Assembly (NCBI RefSeq): GCF_009617895.1
Contig: NZ_BLAW01000001.1
Location: 48,501-112,500, forward strand
Origin: Prolixibacter sp. SD074
GTDB taxonomy: Bacteria > Bacteroidota > Bacteroidia > Bacteroidales > Prolixibacteraceae
Length of the DNA stretch: 64,000 bases
Reading direction: 5' to 3'
Shown: one piece after another, positions 49,130 through 58,325 of the stretch
Numbering within the stretch: position 1 is the first letter of the stretch
Layout of the letters: each line of letters opens with the position of its first letter
Made by a program: the position numbers and the translations under genes
The notes under the pieces: generated by a model
Databases searched by the model: none
Told to the model about the DNA's origin: nothing
What the model saw: the letters and a program-made list of their open reading frames with translations, nothing else

Positions 49130-51040
49130 ATGAAGCGTAAGATTAAGTTTTCACTGTTGTATCGTGATATGTGGCAGTCGTCGGGGAAATATGTGCCCCG
49201 GGTAGACCAATTGGTGAAGGTCGCTCCGCATATCGTTAATATGAGATGTTTTGCACGGGTGGAAACCAATGGTGGTGGATTTGAGCAAATCAATCTCCTT
49301 TTTGGTGAAAATCCTAATAAATCAGTCCGTGAATGGACACAGCCCTTCAACGATGCAGGAATCCAAACCCATATGCTCGAGCGTGCCCTGAACGGCATTC
49401 GCATGAGCCCTGTCCCGGCTGATGTTCGTCGTTTGATGTTCAAGGTGAAAAAGAAACAGGGAACCGACATTGCCCGATCTTTTTGTGGTTTGAACGATCC
49501 CCGCAATATCAAGGATTCAATTAAATATGCCAAAGAAGGCGGAATGATTGCCCAGGCGGCACTTTCGCTTACCTATTCCGAAGTTCATACGGTAAATTAT
49601 TACGTGAACCTGGCAGATGATTTGATTCAGGCGGGAGCCGATGAAATTTGTCTGAAAGATATGGCCGGAATTGGCCGCCCCGCATGGTTGGGGAAAATTA
49701 CCGCCGGCATCAAGGAAAAACATCCCGATATCGTGATTGAATACCACGGGCACACGACTCCCGGATTTACCATGGCTTCTATTTTGGAGGTTGCCCGTGC
49801 GGGTGCTGACATTATCGATGTAGGTATGGAACCCCTTTCATGGGGAACAGGACATGCCGATTTGCTTTCCGTTCATGAGATGCTGAAGGATGACGGCTTC
49901 GATGTGCCGGATATCAATATGGTTGAGTACATGAAAGTCCGTAGCCTGACGCAGGAATTTATGGATGATTTCCTCGGGTATTATATAAACCCGCGTAACC
50001 GCTATATTAACTCCTTGTTGATTGGTCCCGGCCTTCCCGGTGGTATGATGGGAAGTTTGATGTCCGATCTGGAAAATAACCTGGCCAGTCTGAATAAATG
50101 GAAAGCTAAACGTAACGAGCCACAGCTTTCGCAGGACGATTTGCTCATCAAACTTTTCGATGAAGTGAAATACATTTGGCCAAAATTGGGGTACCCGCCA
50201 CTGGTAACACCCTTTAGCCAGTATGTGAAGAACCTGGCGCTGATGAATGTAATGCAGATGGAGAAAGGCAAAGGGCGCTGGTCGATGATTGCAGACAACA
50301 TCTGGGACATGCTTTTAGGATATTCAGGAAAACTGCCCGGAGAACTGGCACCGGAATTGGCACAACTTGCCAAAGAAGCAGGCAAAGAATTTTATACCGG
50401 GCATCCGCAGGATCCGTATCCGGATGCGCTCGATACTTTCCGTAAGGAAATGGACGAAAAAGGTTGGGATTACGGTCAGGATGACGAGGAATTGCTCGAA
50501 CTGGCTATGCATCCCGAACAATACCGGGCCTATAAATCAGGCGAAGCCAAGAAAGCTTTTAACGAAGATTTGGCCAAGCGAAAAGCAGAAGGAAGCGGCG
50601 TGAATACGAAGCCTGAGCCGGTTAAACCGGCAGCTACAGCAGTCGCTTCATTGGCTGATTTTGCTCCCACATCCATGAATATCAATGTCGACGGCGAAAT
50701 TTTCAAGGTGACGGTTTCGTATGGTGACGAGCAAACAACGGCTGGAGCTCCAGCAGCACCTGCTTCAACGAGTACCCCGGCAGCAGCCATGCCTGCAGTT
50801 GATGGAAAAGTTCGTGAGATTCTGGCACCGCTGGAAGGTAAATTTTACCTGACCAAGGACTCATCAGAGACTGCAATTAAAGTGGGAGACACCATTAACG
50901 CAGGTGACCTGATAGGTTATGTAGAGGCCATGAAAACATACAATGCCATTAAAGCCGATGTAGGCGGACAGGTTGTGGAACTTGTTCAAAATAGTGGCAG
51001 CGATGTGGAAGAGGATGATGTACTGGTCCGGATTAAATAA
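49130..51040 (+). CDS. Biotin-dependent carboxyltransferase/decarboxylase alpha subunit (OadA-like) with biotinyl domain
   Basis: 636 aa. TIM-barrel carboxyltransferase domain (about 1-300), PYC_OADA middle domain, an Ala/Pro-rich linker (about 535-570, TAGAPAAPASTSTPAAAMPA) and a C-terminal biotinyl domain with the biotin lysine Lys602 in VEAMKT. It removes CO2 from oxaloacetate (or a related acid) and hands it to the beta subunit. The canonical N-terminal motif DAHQSL reads RDMWQSSG and the HTHDTSG metal motif reads EYHGHTTPG, while KDMAG is kept; so it is a divergent branch. Confidence 0.88.
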   Translation: MKRKIKFSLLYRDMWQSSGKYVPRVDQLVKVAPHIVNMRCFARVETNGGGFEQINLLFGENPNKSVREWTQPFNDAGIQTHMLERALNGIRMSPVPADVRRLMFKVKKKQGTDIARSFCGLNDPRNIKDSIKYAKEGGMIAQAALSLTYSEVHTVNYYVNLADDLIQAGADEICLKDMAGIGRPAWLGKITAGIKEKHPDIVIEYHGHTTPGFTMASILEVARAGADIIDVGMEPLSWGTGHADLLSVHEMLKDDGFDVPDINMVEYMKVRSLTQEFMDDFLGYYINPRNRYINSLLIGPGLPGGMMGSLMSDLENNLASLNKWKAKRNEPQLSQDDLLIKLFDEVKYIWPKLGYPPLVTPFSQYVKNLALMNVMQMEKGKGRWSMIADNIWDMLLGYSGKLPGELAPELAQLAKEAGKEFYTGHPQDPYPDALDTFRKEMDEKGWDYGQDDEELLELAMHPEQYRAYKSGEAKKAFNEDLAKRKAEGSGVNTKPEPVKPAATAVASLADFAPTSMNINVDGEIFKVTVSYGDEQTTAGAPAAPASTSTPAAAMPAVDGKVREILAPLEGKFYLTKDSSETAIKVGDTINAGDLIGYVEAMKTYNAIKADVGGQVVELVQNSGSDVEEDDVLVRIK

Positions 51041-51059
51041 GGCCTGAAACCTGATTAAC

Positions 51060-52271
51060 ATGGAAATTTTAAAAAGTCTGTATCGAATGACCGCATTTCA
51101 GGCGATCTTCGGGCACCCTTCCGTTTTGCTGATGTTGTTTATCGGCTCGGTGCTCTTGTATCTTGGAATTCGAAAAAAATATGAACCCTTATTGCTCGTG
51201 CCCATTGCCTTCGGAATTATTCTGGCGAATCTTCCGGGTGGCCAGATGGGCGTTGTTCCCGGCGAAAGCATTGCGTTAGGAAAAGAGCATTACATGAACC
51301 TGTTCGAGATTGCCCATAAGTTTGGCATCATGAACTTTCTGTACTATGCACTCATCAAAACCGGTTTGTTACCGCCGTTGATCTTTATGGGAGTTGGCGC
51401 GCTGACTGACTTTGGGCCGATGTTGCGGAACCTGCGGCTGGCATTTTTTGGCGCCGCAGCTCAGATTGGTATTTTCACGGTATTTCTGGCAGCTATCGGT
51501 TTGGGATTTACGCCGCGTGAAGCTGGTTCGCTGGGAATTATCGGTGGTGCTGATGGCCCGACAGCTATTTATACCACGATCAAATTAGCGCCACATCTGC
51601 TGGGACCGATTGCCATCGCTGCATACTCATATATGTCGTTGGTTCCCGTTATTATACCATTGGTTGTGAGAGGCATGGTATCGAAGAATGAGTTGAAGAT
51701 TAACATGAAGGAGCAGGACAAACTCTTTCCACCAAAGCATAAGATCAAAAATCTGAAGCTGGTGAAAATTCTGTTCCCCATTACAATGATCATCGTGATT
51801 GCCATTTTGGTACCTACAGCAACTCCGCTTTTGGGGATGTTGTTCTTCGGTAATCTGGTGAAGGAAATTGGAAGTACAGTGAGCCGCCTGACCGATGCGG
51901 CTACCACAACCATTATGAACTCAGCTACTATTTTTCTGGGCCTGACCGTAGGTGCTACCATGACGGCAGATGTGTTCCTTGAACCCAAAACTCTCGGCAT
52001 CATTGTCGGCGGATTTCTGGCGTTTTCCATTTCCATTGCCGGTGGAATTGTTGCTGTGAAGTTGTACAACGTTTTCTCCAAAAAGAAAATCAATCCGCTG
52101 GTGGGAGCTACCGGATTGAGCGCTGTCCCAATGGCATCGCGTGTGGCCAACGAAATTGCTTTGAAGCATGATTCGGGTAATCATCTTCTGCAATACTGCA
52201 TGGCCAGTAATATTTCGGGAGTTATTGGTTCGGCCGTTGCTGCCGGTGTGTTGATGACATTCCTGGCCTGA
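51060..52271 (+). CDS. oadB: Sodium ion-translocating decarboxylase, beta subunit
   Basis: 403-aa membrane protein with about nine to eleven hydrophobic segments and the family blocks NLPGGQMGV, MGVGALTDFGPMLRN and GGADGPTAIYTTIKLAP. It couples decarboxylation of carboxybiotin to outward Na+ pumping. The gene follows the alpha subunit after 20 bases. Confidence 0.93.
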   Translation: MEILKSLYRMTAFQAIFGHPSVLLMLFIGSVLLYLGIRKKYEPLLLVPIAFGIILANLPGGQMGVVPGESIALGKEHYMNLFEIAHKFGIMNFLYYALIKTGLLPPLIFMGVGALTDFGPMLRNLRLAFFGAAAQIGIFTVFLAAIGLGFTPREAGSLGIIGGADGPTAIYTTIKLAPHLLGPIAIAAYSYMSLVPVIIPLVVRGMVSKNELKINMKEQDKLFPPKHKIKNLKLVKILFPITMIIVIAILVPTATPLLGMLFFGNLVKEIGSTVSRLTDAATTTIMNSATIFLGLTVGATMTADVFLEPKTLGIIVGGFLAFSISIAGGIVAVKLYNVFSKKKINPLVGATGLSAVPMASRVANEIALKHDSGNHLLQYCMASNISGVIGSAVAAGVLMTFLA

Positions 52272-52293
52272 TAATAGATACGAACCAAATTCT

Positions 52294-52326
52294 AAAGCCA
52301 TCCTTCATTATTGAGGGGTGGCTTTT
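52294..52326 (+). terminator. Terminator of the decarboxylase operon
   Basis: AAAGCCATCC (52294-52303) pairs with GGGTGGCTTT (52316-52325) with a 12-base loop, followed by TTTT. About 25 bases after the beta-subunit stop. Confidence 0.85.
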
Positions 52327-52489
52327 CTTCATACATCGAGCGCTGCATTGTATGTTGTTTACACAATTAAAATATCCTTTTTAAACCAGCTTTCCTCATA
52401 TATAAAACATGTTTAAACTTCGATATGACTGGATTGTGGAACTTGATCAATCCAATTTTCGGGAGATGGTCAACTATAACATATAGTAA

Positions 52490-52605
52490 CTATTATTCCG
52501 CAGGAATTTTGATACTTTTAAAAAAGAGGGAATTCCTATCCGCAGTATCCAAACCATTCGCACCGATTCGCCCTCGTTTAGAGTCGTTCCGAAAATAAAA
52601 TTATT
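52490..52605 (+). pseudogene. Unidentified gene fragment (possible sugar-kinase remnant)
   Basis: A frame of 38 codons without a start, reading LLFRRNFDTFKKEGIPIRSI then QTIRTDSPSFRVVPKIK. The pattern RxN...FKxxGI.I..I followed by SPSF and IK loosely resembles the end of FGGY-family carbohydrate kinases. It ends at the IS left end, and removal of the IS plus one repeat closes the frame with a stop. Speculative. Confidence 0.25.
52594..52605. repeat. Target-site repeat, left of the insertion sequence
   Basis: AATAAAATTATT here is repeated exactly at 53567-53578, one copy on each side of the insertion sequence. At 12 bp it is longer than the 8 bp usual for the IS1595 family; part may be chance. 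Confidence 0.7.
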
Positions 52606-53566
52606 GAATTAGGCATTTAAATAATACTTTGTTTATAAGGGAAGGGCTCTGCATTAACCATTCTGGTTAAAAGGCTATCGAAGATTCTTTCCTTCATATT
52701 ACTTCGGTTAAACCGGTAGCAGTATTCATCAATATAGGCTTGCAAATTTTCGACTTGGTGGTGCATGCCCCGGAGCCAGCCTTTGAAGCCCATAATACAC
52801 CTGTGCAAGTCAGGGAAGTTGCCGCCCTTTTTCCCTGAATCAACCTGCACAAGATTACTGAAGTCTTTTACCAAAGGGGAATATCCTCGCCATTTATCTG
52901 TCTTTATTTGTGCACTTGTCTCAATGGTCATTTTCATAAACCCACCAAGTTCCTTCGAACTGCTCTGCTTGATGACCTTTCCGTACATACGGCTAACTCC
53001 TTTGCCGTTTCTCTCAATGGCAAATACAACCAACTTCTTTTTGCCGTTTTTTCTCCCCACAACCCCTTCTTCCTGGCCGCCGACAACTGTTTCATCAACT
53101 TCGGCCTTGCCATCGATTTTATGGTTGCCACTGCTTTCCATGGCTTTCATTACCTTGCCTTTGAACTTCCAGCAGGTCTTTTGTCTTAACCCAAGCTTTC
53201 TGCTTAGTTCCGTACTGCTGATCCCTTTTTTACTCGTACTTACATAATAAACAATGTAAAAGGCCTTTAATACCGAGAACTTTAACTGGTGAAACAATGT
53301 CCCGCTCGTTGGGGAGGAGATTCGGTGGCAACTGGTACACTGTCTGTCGAATAGGCGCTTTCCGTTACAATAATTGGTGTGTCCACAATTGGGGCAAACA
53401 AAGCCAGTCCCCCATTTTAGTTCAGTCAAATATTGATAACAAGAATCTTCGTCAGGGAAACGTTCCTGAAACTCAAAAATAGTAAGGCTTCTGAATTTGT
53501 TCTCCATTTTTATAATATTTCCCCCTAAAGTAGACATTTCTATTGTATTTACAAAGAGCCTAATTC
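52606..53566 (-). mobile_element. IS1595-family insertion sequence, complete
   Basis: A 961-bp element. Its ends GAATTAGGC (52606-52614) and GCCTAATTC (53558-53566) are inverted repeats, followed by weaker matching, and are flanked by a 12-bp direct repeat (52594-52605 and 53567-53578). It carries one transposase gene on the reverse strand. It lies in the space between the decarboxylase operon and etfB, so it probably broke no essential gene. Confidence 0.88.
52617..53507 (-). CDS. IS1595-family transposase
   Basis: 296 aa. N-terminal zinc ribbon (CPNCGHTNYC ... CTSCH), then the DDE-type catalytic domain with EVDETVVGG and TDKWRGYSPL carrying two aspartates, and a LRGMHHQVENLQAYIDEYCYR stretch near the third acidic position. 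Full length and without frameshifts, so it may still be active. Start taken at MENKFRSLTIF (53507); the frame extends to 53537. Confidence 0.93.
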   Translation of the reverse strand: MENKFRSLTIFEFQERFPDEDSCYQYLTELKWGTGFVCPNCGHTNYCNGKRLFDRQCTSCHRISSPTSGTLFHQLKFSVLKAFYIVYYVSTSKKGISSTELSRKLGLRQKTCWKFKGKVMKAMESSGNHKIDGKAEVDETVVGGQEEGVVGRKNGKKKLVVFAIERNGKGVSRMYGKVIKQSSSKELGGFMKMTIETSAQIKTDKWRGYSPLVKDFSNLVQVDSGKKGGNFPDLHRCIMGFKGWLRGMHHQVENLQAYIDEYCYRFNRSNMKERIFDSLLTRMVNAEPFPYKQSII

Positions 53567-53578
53567 AATAAAATTATT
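53567..53578. repeat. Target-site repeat, right of the insertion sequence
   Basis: Second copy of AATAAAATTATT; see the left copy. Confidence 0.7.
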
Positions 53579-53739
53579 CTAAATTGAGTAGTGGCTCGAT
53601 AATATCATAAACTTTCGACCGGAAGGTTAATTTGTTTTAATCTCTTGAACCATGGGATGTGGAGCATCCCAAACTTGGTGTGCTTTTACTCTTTTTCCAA
53701 AAAGAAAACCTAATTCGGATCGAAGTGTCTTAAACTCAT

Positions 53740-53771
53740 CTTGATAACATATGGTTGAAATTCTATATTTG
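53740..53771 (+). promoter_or_regulatory. Promoter of the etf operon
   Basis: CTTG (53740-53743), 20-base spacer, TATATTTG (53764-53771), about 37 bases before etfB. The insertion sequence ends about 170 bases upstream and leaves this promoter intact. Confidence 0.6.
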
Positions 53772-53808
53772 CTCACTTCCGTGAATATAAAACTCATACC
53801 GAATCACT

Positions 53809-54684
53809 ATGAAGGGTTTAAAAATTATAGTTTTGGCAAAACAGGTTCCCGATACCCGAAATGTTGGGAAAGATGCCATGAAAGCCGACGGGACAGTGAA
53901 CCGGGCTGCCTTGCCCGCCATCTTCAACCCCGAGGATCTGAACGCGCTGGAGCAGGCTTTACAATTAAAAGGCCGTTATCCCGGAACAACCGTTTCGTTA
54001 TTAACCATGGGCCCAGGCCGTGCTGCTGAGATTATCCGCGAAGGACTATATCGTGGCGCTGATGACGGTGTTTTGTTGACAGACAGGGCATTTGCCGGTT
54101 CTGATACCTTAGCTACCTCATATGCATTAGCACAGGCTATCAAAGAGATGGGCGAAGTTGATTTGATTATCGCCGGCCGCCAGGCTATCGACGGTGATAC
54201 GGCCCAGGTTGGCCCGCAGGTAGCTGAAAAACTGGGACTTCCGCAAGTAACATACGTCGAGAAAATAATGGATACAGATGGGAAGCATATTACGGCTCTT
54301 CGTCGCCTCGAGAACGGTGTGGAAACCGTTAAGGCTCCGCTTCCATTGGTATTGACTGTAAACGGCAGTGCTGCGACGTGCCGTACCCGGAATGCTGCAT
54401 TGCTGATGAAATACAAACACGCACGTACGGTAACCGAGCGTCAGGAAGCCAGCGAAGATTACCTCTTTCTGTATGATTCGCGTCCTTTCCTCAATATTCG
54501 TGAAATGACCGTGAACGATATCAAGGCTGAGCAGGAACAGCTTGGACTGAGCGGTTCGCCTACCAAGGTAAAGAAAATTGAGAATGTAGTATTGCAGGCA
54601 AAAGATGCGAAGGTTCTCAAACCGGTCGACAAGGATATCGATTTGTTAATGAAAGAATTGATCTTGAGCCACACCATCGGTTGA
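53809..54684 (+). CDS. etfB: Electron transfer flavoprotein, beta subunit
   Basis: 291 aa, ETF beta/FixA type. Starts MKGLKIIVLAKQVPDTRNV and has RQAIDGDTAQVGPQVAEKLG. It binds FAD/AMP with the alpha subunit and takes electrons from acyl-CoA dehydrogenase. The gene order etfB-etfA-acyl-CoA dehydrogenase shows which partner it serves. Confidence 0.96.
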   Translation: MKGLKIIVLAKQVPDTRNVGKDAMKADGTVNRAALPAIFNPEDLNALEQALQLKGRYPGTTVSLLTMGPGRAAEIIREGLYRGADDGVLLTDRAFAGSDTLATSYALAQAIKEMGEVDLIIAGRQAIDGDTAQVGPQVAEKLGLPQVTYVEKIMDTDGKHITALRRLENGVETVKAPLPLVLTVNGSAATCRTRNAALLMKYKHARTVTERQEASEDYLFLYDSRPFLNIREMTVNDIKAEQEQLGLSGSPTKVKKIENVVLQAKDAKVLKPVDKDIDLLMKELILSHTIG

Positions 54685-54720
54685 TGCCGCTCAAACAGAC
54701 GATTAAAAAAACGGAAAATC

Positions 54721-55740
54721 ATGAATAACGTATTTGTATATTGCGAAGTTGAGGATGGCGTTGTGGCCGAGGTGAGTCAGGAATTGCTGACCAAAGGACG
54801 CAGCCTGGCCAATCAACTCAAATGCAAACTGGAAGCTGTCGTCATCGGTAAAGGACTCGATGGCGTCGAAAATCAGATATTCCCTTATGGTGCAGATGTG
54901 GTACACATTGCCGACGATCCCCGTTTGGAGCCTTTTACTACATCACCTCACGCAACGATTCTGAATAAGCTTTTCGATAAAGAGAAGCCGCAGATTGCCC
55001 TGATGGGAGCAACTCCTGTTGGACGTGACCTGGGACCACGTGTTTCCTCTGCTCTTCATAGTGGATTAACTGCCGATTGTACCAGTCTGGAAATTGGACC
55101 GCATGAAGACAAGAAAGCTGGTAAAACCTACGAAAATCTGTTGTATCAGATTCGCCCGGCATTTGGTGGAAACATCATCGCTACTATCATCAATCCCGAC
55201 TGCCGTCCGCAAATGGCGACGGTTCGCGAAGGTGTGATGAAAAAGGAGGTGATGAATCCGGAGTACAAAGGCAAAGTGAAGAAGCTGGATGTGGCTCAGT
55301 ATGTATCCGATGAAGACTTTGTCGTTTCGGTTATCGAGCGCCACATGGAGAAAAAGAAGGTGAATATAAAAGGCGCACCGATTATTGTTGCTGGCGGATA
55401 TGGCGTGGGGTCCAAAGAGAATTTCAAAATGTTATACGAACTGGCCGAAGTATTGGGCGGTGAAGTTGGGGCTTCGCGTGCAGCTGTTGATTCCGGTTAT
55501 GCCGAACACGAACGTCAGATTGGACAGACGGGGGTCACTGTTCGTCCAAAGTTATACATCGCCTGTGGCATTTCGGGACAAGTTCAGCATCGGGCCGGCA
55601 TGGAAGAATCGGCACAGATTATTTCTATCAATACCGATCCCGATGCACCCATCAACAGCATTGCCGATTATGTAATTCACGGTGATGTTGGTGAAGTGAT
55701 TCCCAAGATGGTCAGGTTTTATAAATCAAACACCAAGTAA
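54721..55740 (+). CDS. etfA: Electron transfer flavoprotein, alpha subunit
   Basis: 339 aa. FAD-binding motifs GVTVRPKLYIACGISGQVQH and the adjacent AGMEESAQIISINTDPDAP mark the C-terminal domain. Follows etfB after 36 bases. Confidence 0.97.
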   Translation: MNNVFVYCEVEDGVVAEVSQELLTKGRSLANQLKCKLEAVVIGKGLDGVENQIFPYGADVVHIADDPRLEPFTTSPHATILNKLFDKEKPQIALMGATPVGRDLGPRVSSALHSGLTADCTSLEIGPHEDKKAGKTYENLLYQIRPAFGGNIIATIINPDCRPQMATVREGVMKKEVMNPEYKGKVKKLDVAQYVSDEDFVVSVIERHMEKKKVNIKGAPIIVAGGYGVGSKENFKMLYELAEVLGGEVGASRAAVDSGYAEHERQIGQTGVTVRPKLYIACGISGQVQHRAGMEESAQIISINTDPDAPINSIADYVIHGDVGEVIPKMVRFYKSNTK

Positions 55741-55780
55741 TTGAGGGTTGAACCGGGTCCGTCCCGTAAAAATTAGAGAA

Positions 55781-57490
55781 ATGGCTAATTATTATACCGA
55801 TAATAAAGATTTGAAATTCTATCTGACGCATCCGCTGATGCAGAAGATTGTTGCTCTCAAAGAGCGGAATTTCAGCGACAAGGAAAATTTTGATTATGCG
55901 CCGCTTGATTTTGAGGATGCCATGGACAGCTACGATCGCGTGCTGGAAGTGGTGGGTGAAATTAGTGGTGACATCATTGCACCCAATGCCGAAGGTGTTG
56001 ATCAGGAAGGTCCTGAGGTTGTTAACGAGCACGTTAACTATGCCAGTGGTACTGTCGAAAATATTAGGGCGCTGGTTGATGCAGGTTTGATGGGTATCAC
56101 TCTTCCCCGGCAGTATGGTGGATTGAACTTCCCGATTGTTCCTTACATTATGGCTGCTGATATTGTTTCACGCGCCGATGCCGGTTTCGTGAACATCTGG
56201 GGACTTCAGGATTGCGCTGAAACGCTGAATGAGTTCGCTTCGCCTGAGCAAAAAGAGTATTATCTGCCCCGGGTCTGTAAAGGCGAAACCATGGCGATGG
56301 ATTTGACCGAACCGGATGCCGGTTCCGATTTGCAGTCTGTCCAGCTGAAAGCAACCTACGACGAGAAAAATGATGTTTGGTTACTGAATGGTGTGAAGCG
56401 TTTCATCACCAACGGCGACGGCGATATTTCGCTGGTCCTCGCCCGTTCAGAAGAAGGGACGAATGATGGCCGTGGTCTTTCGATGTTTGTGTATGACAAG
56501 CAACAAGGAGGCGTAAAAGTTCGTCGTATTGAGCATAAAATGGGTATCATCGGCTCACCAACCTGTGAGCTGGTGTTCAAGAATGCACCGGCCGAGTTGG
56601 TTGGTTCACGCCGTATGGGACTAATCAAGTACGTGATGGCGTTGATGAACGGTGCCCGTTTGGGAATTGCTGCTCAGTCAGTCGGTGTTTCGGAGGCTGC
56701 TTACCGGGAAGCGTTGGATTATGCCCGTGAGCGTCAGCAATTCGGCAAACCGATTATTAAGTTTCCGGCCGTGTACGAAATGCTTTCAGTAATGAAAGCT
56801 AAGCTCGATGCTTCGCGTACATTGTTGTATGAAACTGCTCGCTTTGTAGATGTTTACAAGACTTATCAACATATTTCGGAAGAGCGCAAACTGGAGAAAG
56901 AAGAGCGTGACGAAATGAAGGAATACCAGCGTTCGTCCGATTTCTTCACGCCGTTGGCTAAGGGTATCAGTTCTGAATACTGTAACCAGAATGCTTACGA
57001 TGCAGTTCAGATCCATGGCGGTTCCGGTTTCATGAAGGATTATCCGGTAGAACGTATTTATCGCGATGCCCGTATTACTTCTATTTATGAAGGAACGACC
57101 CAGTTGCAGGTAGTTGCAGCCATTCGTGGTGTGACAACCGGTGGATATCTGAAGAAAATACGTGAATACGAGAAAGCGGAGCTGAAACCCGAATTGGAGA
57201 AATTCCGCCGTACCCTTATTTCGCTTACGGAGGATTACGAAGAAGCAGTAAAGAAAGTGCATGATGCAGAGGATAATGAATTCCTCGATTTCCACGCACG
57301 CAGATTGGTTGAGATGGCGGGTTACATCATCATGAGTTACTTGCTGGTTCTCGATACCAACCGGGACAGTTCGTTTCTGCGTTCAGCAGTTGTTTTCAAT
57401 AAAATTGCCAAGGCCGAAGTGCGTTCCAGGTCCGAATTTATTCGTGTTTCATCACTCGAAGATATCGGACATTACAAATATGAAGCATAA
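55781..57490 (+). CDS. Acyl-CoA dehydrogenase
   Basis: 569 aa FAD enzyme that oxidises acyl-CoA in fatty-acid or amino-acid degradation. Acyl-CoA_dh core with MDLTEPDAGSDLQSV, EHKMGIIGSPTCELVF, and IYEGTTQLQ near 430, then a C-terminal extension of about 150 residues as in the longer (ACAD9-like) members. Electrons pass to the ETF encoded just upstream. I start at MANYYTDNK (55781) rather than the in-frame TTG at 55748. Confidence 0.92.
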   Translation: MANYYTDNKDLKFYLTHPLMQKIVALKERNFSDKENFDYAPLDFEDAMDSYDRVLEVVGEISGDIIAPNAEGVDQEGPEVVNEHVNYASGTVENIRALVDAGLMGITLPRQYGGLNFPIVPYIMAADIVSRADAGFVNIWGLQDCAETLNEFASPEQKEYYLPRVCKGETMAMDLTEPDAGSDLQSVQLKATYDEKNDVWLLNGVKRFITNGDGDISLVLARSEEGTNDGRGLSMFVYDKQQGGVKVRRIEHKMGIIGSPTCELVFKNAPAELVGSRRMGLIKYVMALMNGARLGIAAQSVGVSEAAYREALDYARERQQFGKPIIKFPAVYEMLSVMKAKLDASRTLLYETARFVDVYKTYQHISEERKLEKEERDEMKEYQRSSDFFTPLAKGISSEYCNQNAYDAVQIHGGSGFMKDYPVERIYRDARITSIYEGTTQLQVVAAIRGVTTGGYLKKIREYEKAELKPELEKFRRTLISLTEDYEEAVKKVHDAEDNEFLDFHARRLVEMAGYIIMSYLLVLDTNRDSSFLRSAVVFNKIAKAEVRSRSEFIRVSSLEDIGHYKYEA

Positions 57491-57495
57491 AACAA

Positions 57496-57520
57496 AAGAG
57501 GCCTCCATCCGGGGCCTCTT
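57496..57520 (-). terminator. Bidirectional terminator between the acyl-CoA dehydrogenase and GNAT genes
   Basis: AAGAGGCC (57496-57503) pairs with GGCCTCTT (57513-57520). On the reverse strand it is followed by TTTTGTTTT, a good terminator for the GNAT gene; on the forward strand the T tract is interrupted. Confidence 0.8.
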
Positions 57521-57526
57521 CCTATT

Positions 57527-58048
57527 TTACTCGCTGGATAAGTCTTTTTCAGCTGCGGTCGATTTTATTCCTTCTTCCGAGTCATCGAGTATTCGTTCCC
57601 AGAAAAGCATTTTGGGATTGGAGGATCCAAAATCGAAATCACGGTAAACCTCCATGGCCCGGTGATTATCTTCCCGTACTTCCAGGTTAACCCGACAGCA
57701 ATTTTCATTTCGAGCCAAAGCAAGAACATAGCCTACTAGTTTGTGCCCTAGTCCCTTATTCCTGCAGCTCTTTTTCACAATCACATCATGAATATTAATG
57801 AGTGGACGTGCCTGGAAAGTTGAAATGTTTTTGAATGTGGTAATCATCCCGGCAACTTCTCCTTCATACAGAACAAAAAACGCACGGAAGTTGGGTTGAT
57901 TATTTAATTGGACGAAAAGTTCTTCGGCTCTCGATCGGTTCAATGTCTCCCCACCACCCATATCGTCCGAAATGTAGTGATTTAGTAAATCGATGAACGC
58001 TAATTGGTGTGGATGCGTGGTTAAGTTACATTGAATAATCTGGCTCAT
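57527..58048 (-). CDS. GNAT-family N-acetyltransferase
   Basis: 173 aa, single GNAT domain; the acetyl-CoA loop is CRNKGLGHKLVGYVLALARN near residue 95. Substrate unknown. Convergent with the acyl-CoA dehydrogenase and divergent from modA. Confidence 0.9.
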   Translation of the reverse strand: MSQIIQCNLTTHPHQLAFIDLLNHYISDDMGGGETLNRSRAEELFVQLNNQPNFRAFFVLYEGEVAGMITTFKNISTFQARPLINIHDVIVKKSCRNKGLGHKLVGYVLALARNENCCRVNLEVREDNHRAMEVYRDFDFGSSNPKMLFWERILDDSEEGIKSTAAEKDLSSE

Positions 58049-58301
58049 TTGGGAAAAGTTTATTTGGGCTCTAGCGGAATTCCGGTATTCAGTTTCTGCT
58101 CATCAGCTCATTATATTGAATTTTAAATTGCAATAAAATGGCTATGGAAATAGGGAAAATGCTATTCGCGTGTCAGTAAAAATAATAAAAATTAATCATA
58201 AGTAATATGTACTGAACGATATGATTTTCCGTAATTGCATAAATTCGTTCTTCATTTTGTCGTAAATGTTTATGAGCAGAAAACCTTCTCAGTTACCTTT
58301 T

Positions 58302-58309
58302 TATATTTG
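58302..58309 (+). promoter_or_regulatory. -7 element of the modABC operon
   Basis: TATATTTG, perfect match, 17 bases before the modA ATG at 58326. No ModE-like operator could be recognised by eye. Confidence 0.55.
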
Positions 58310-58325
58310 TAGAAATTGTGAATAT

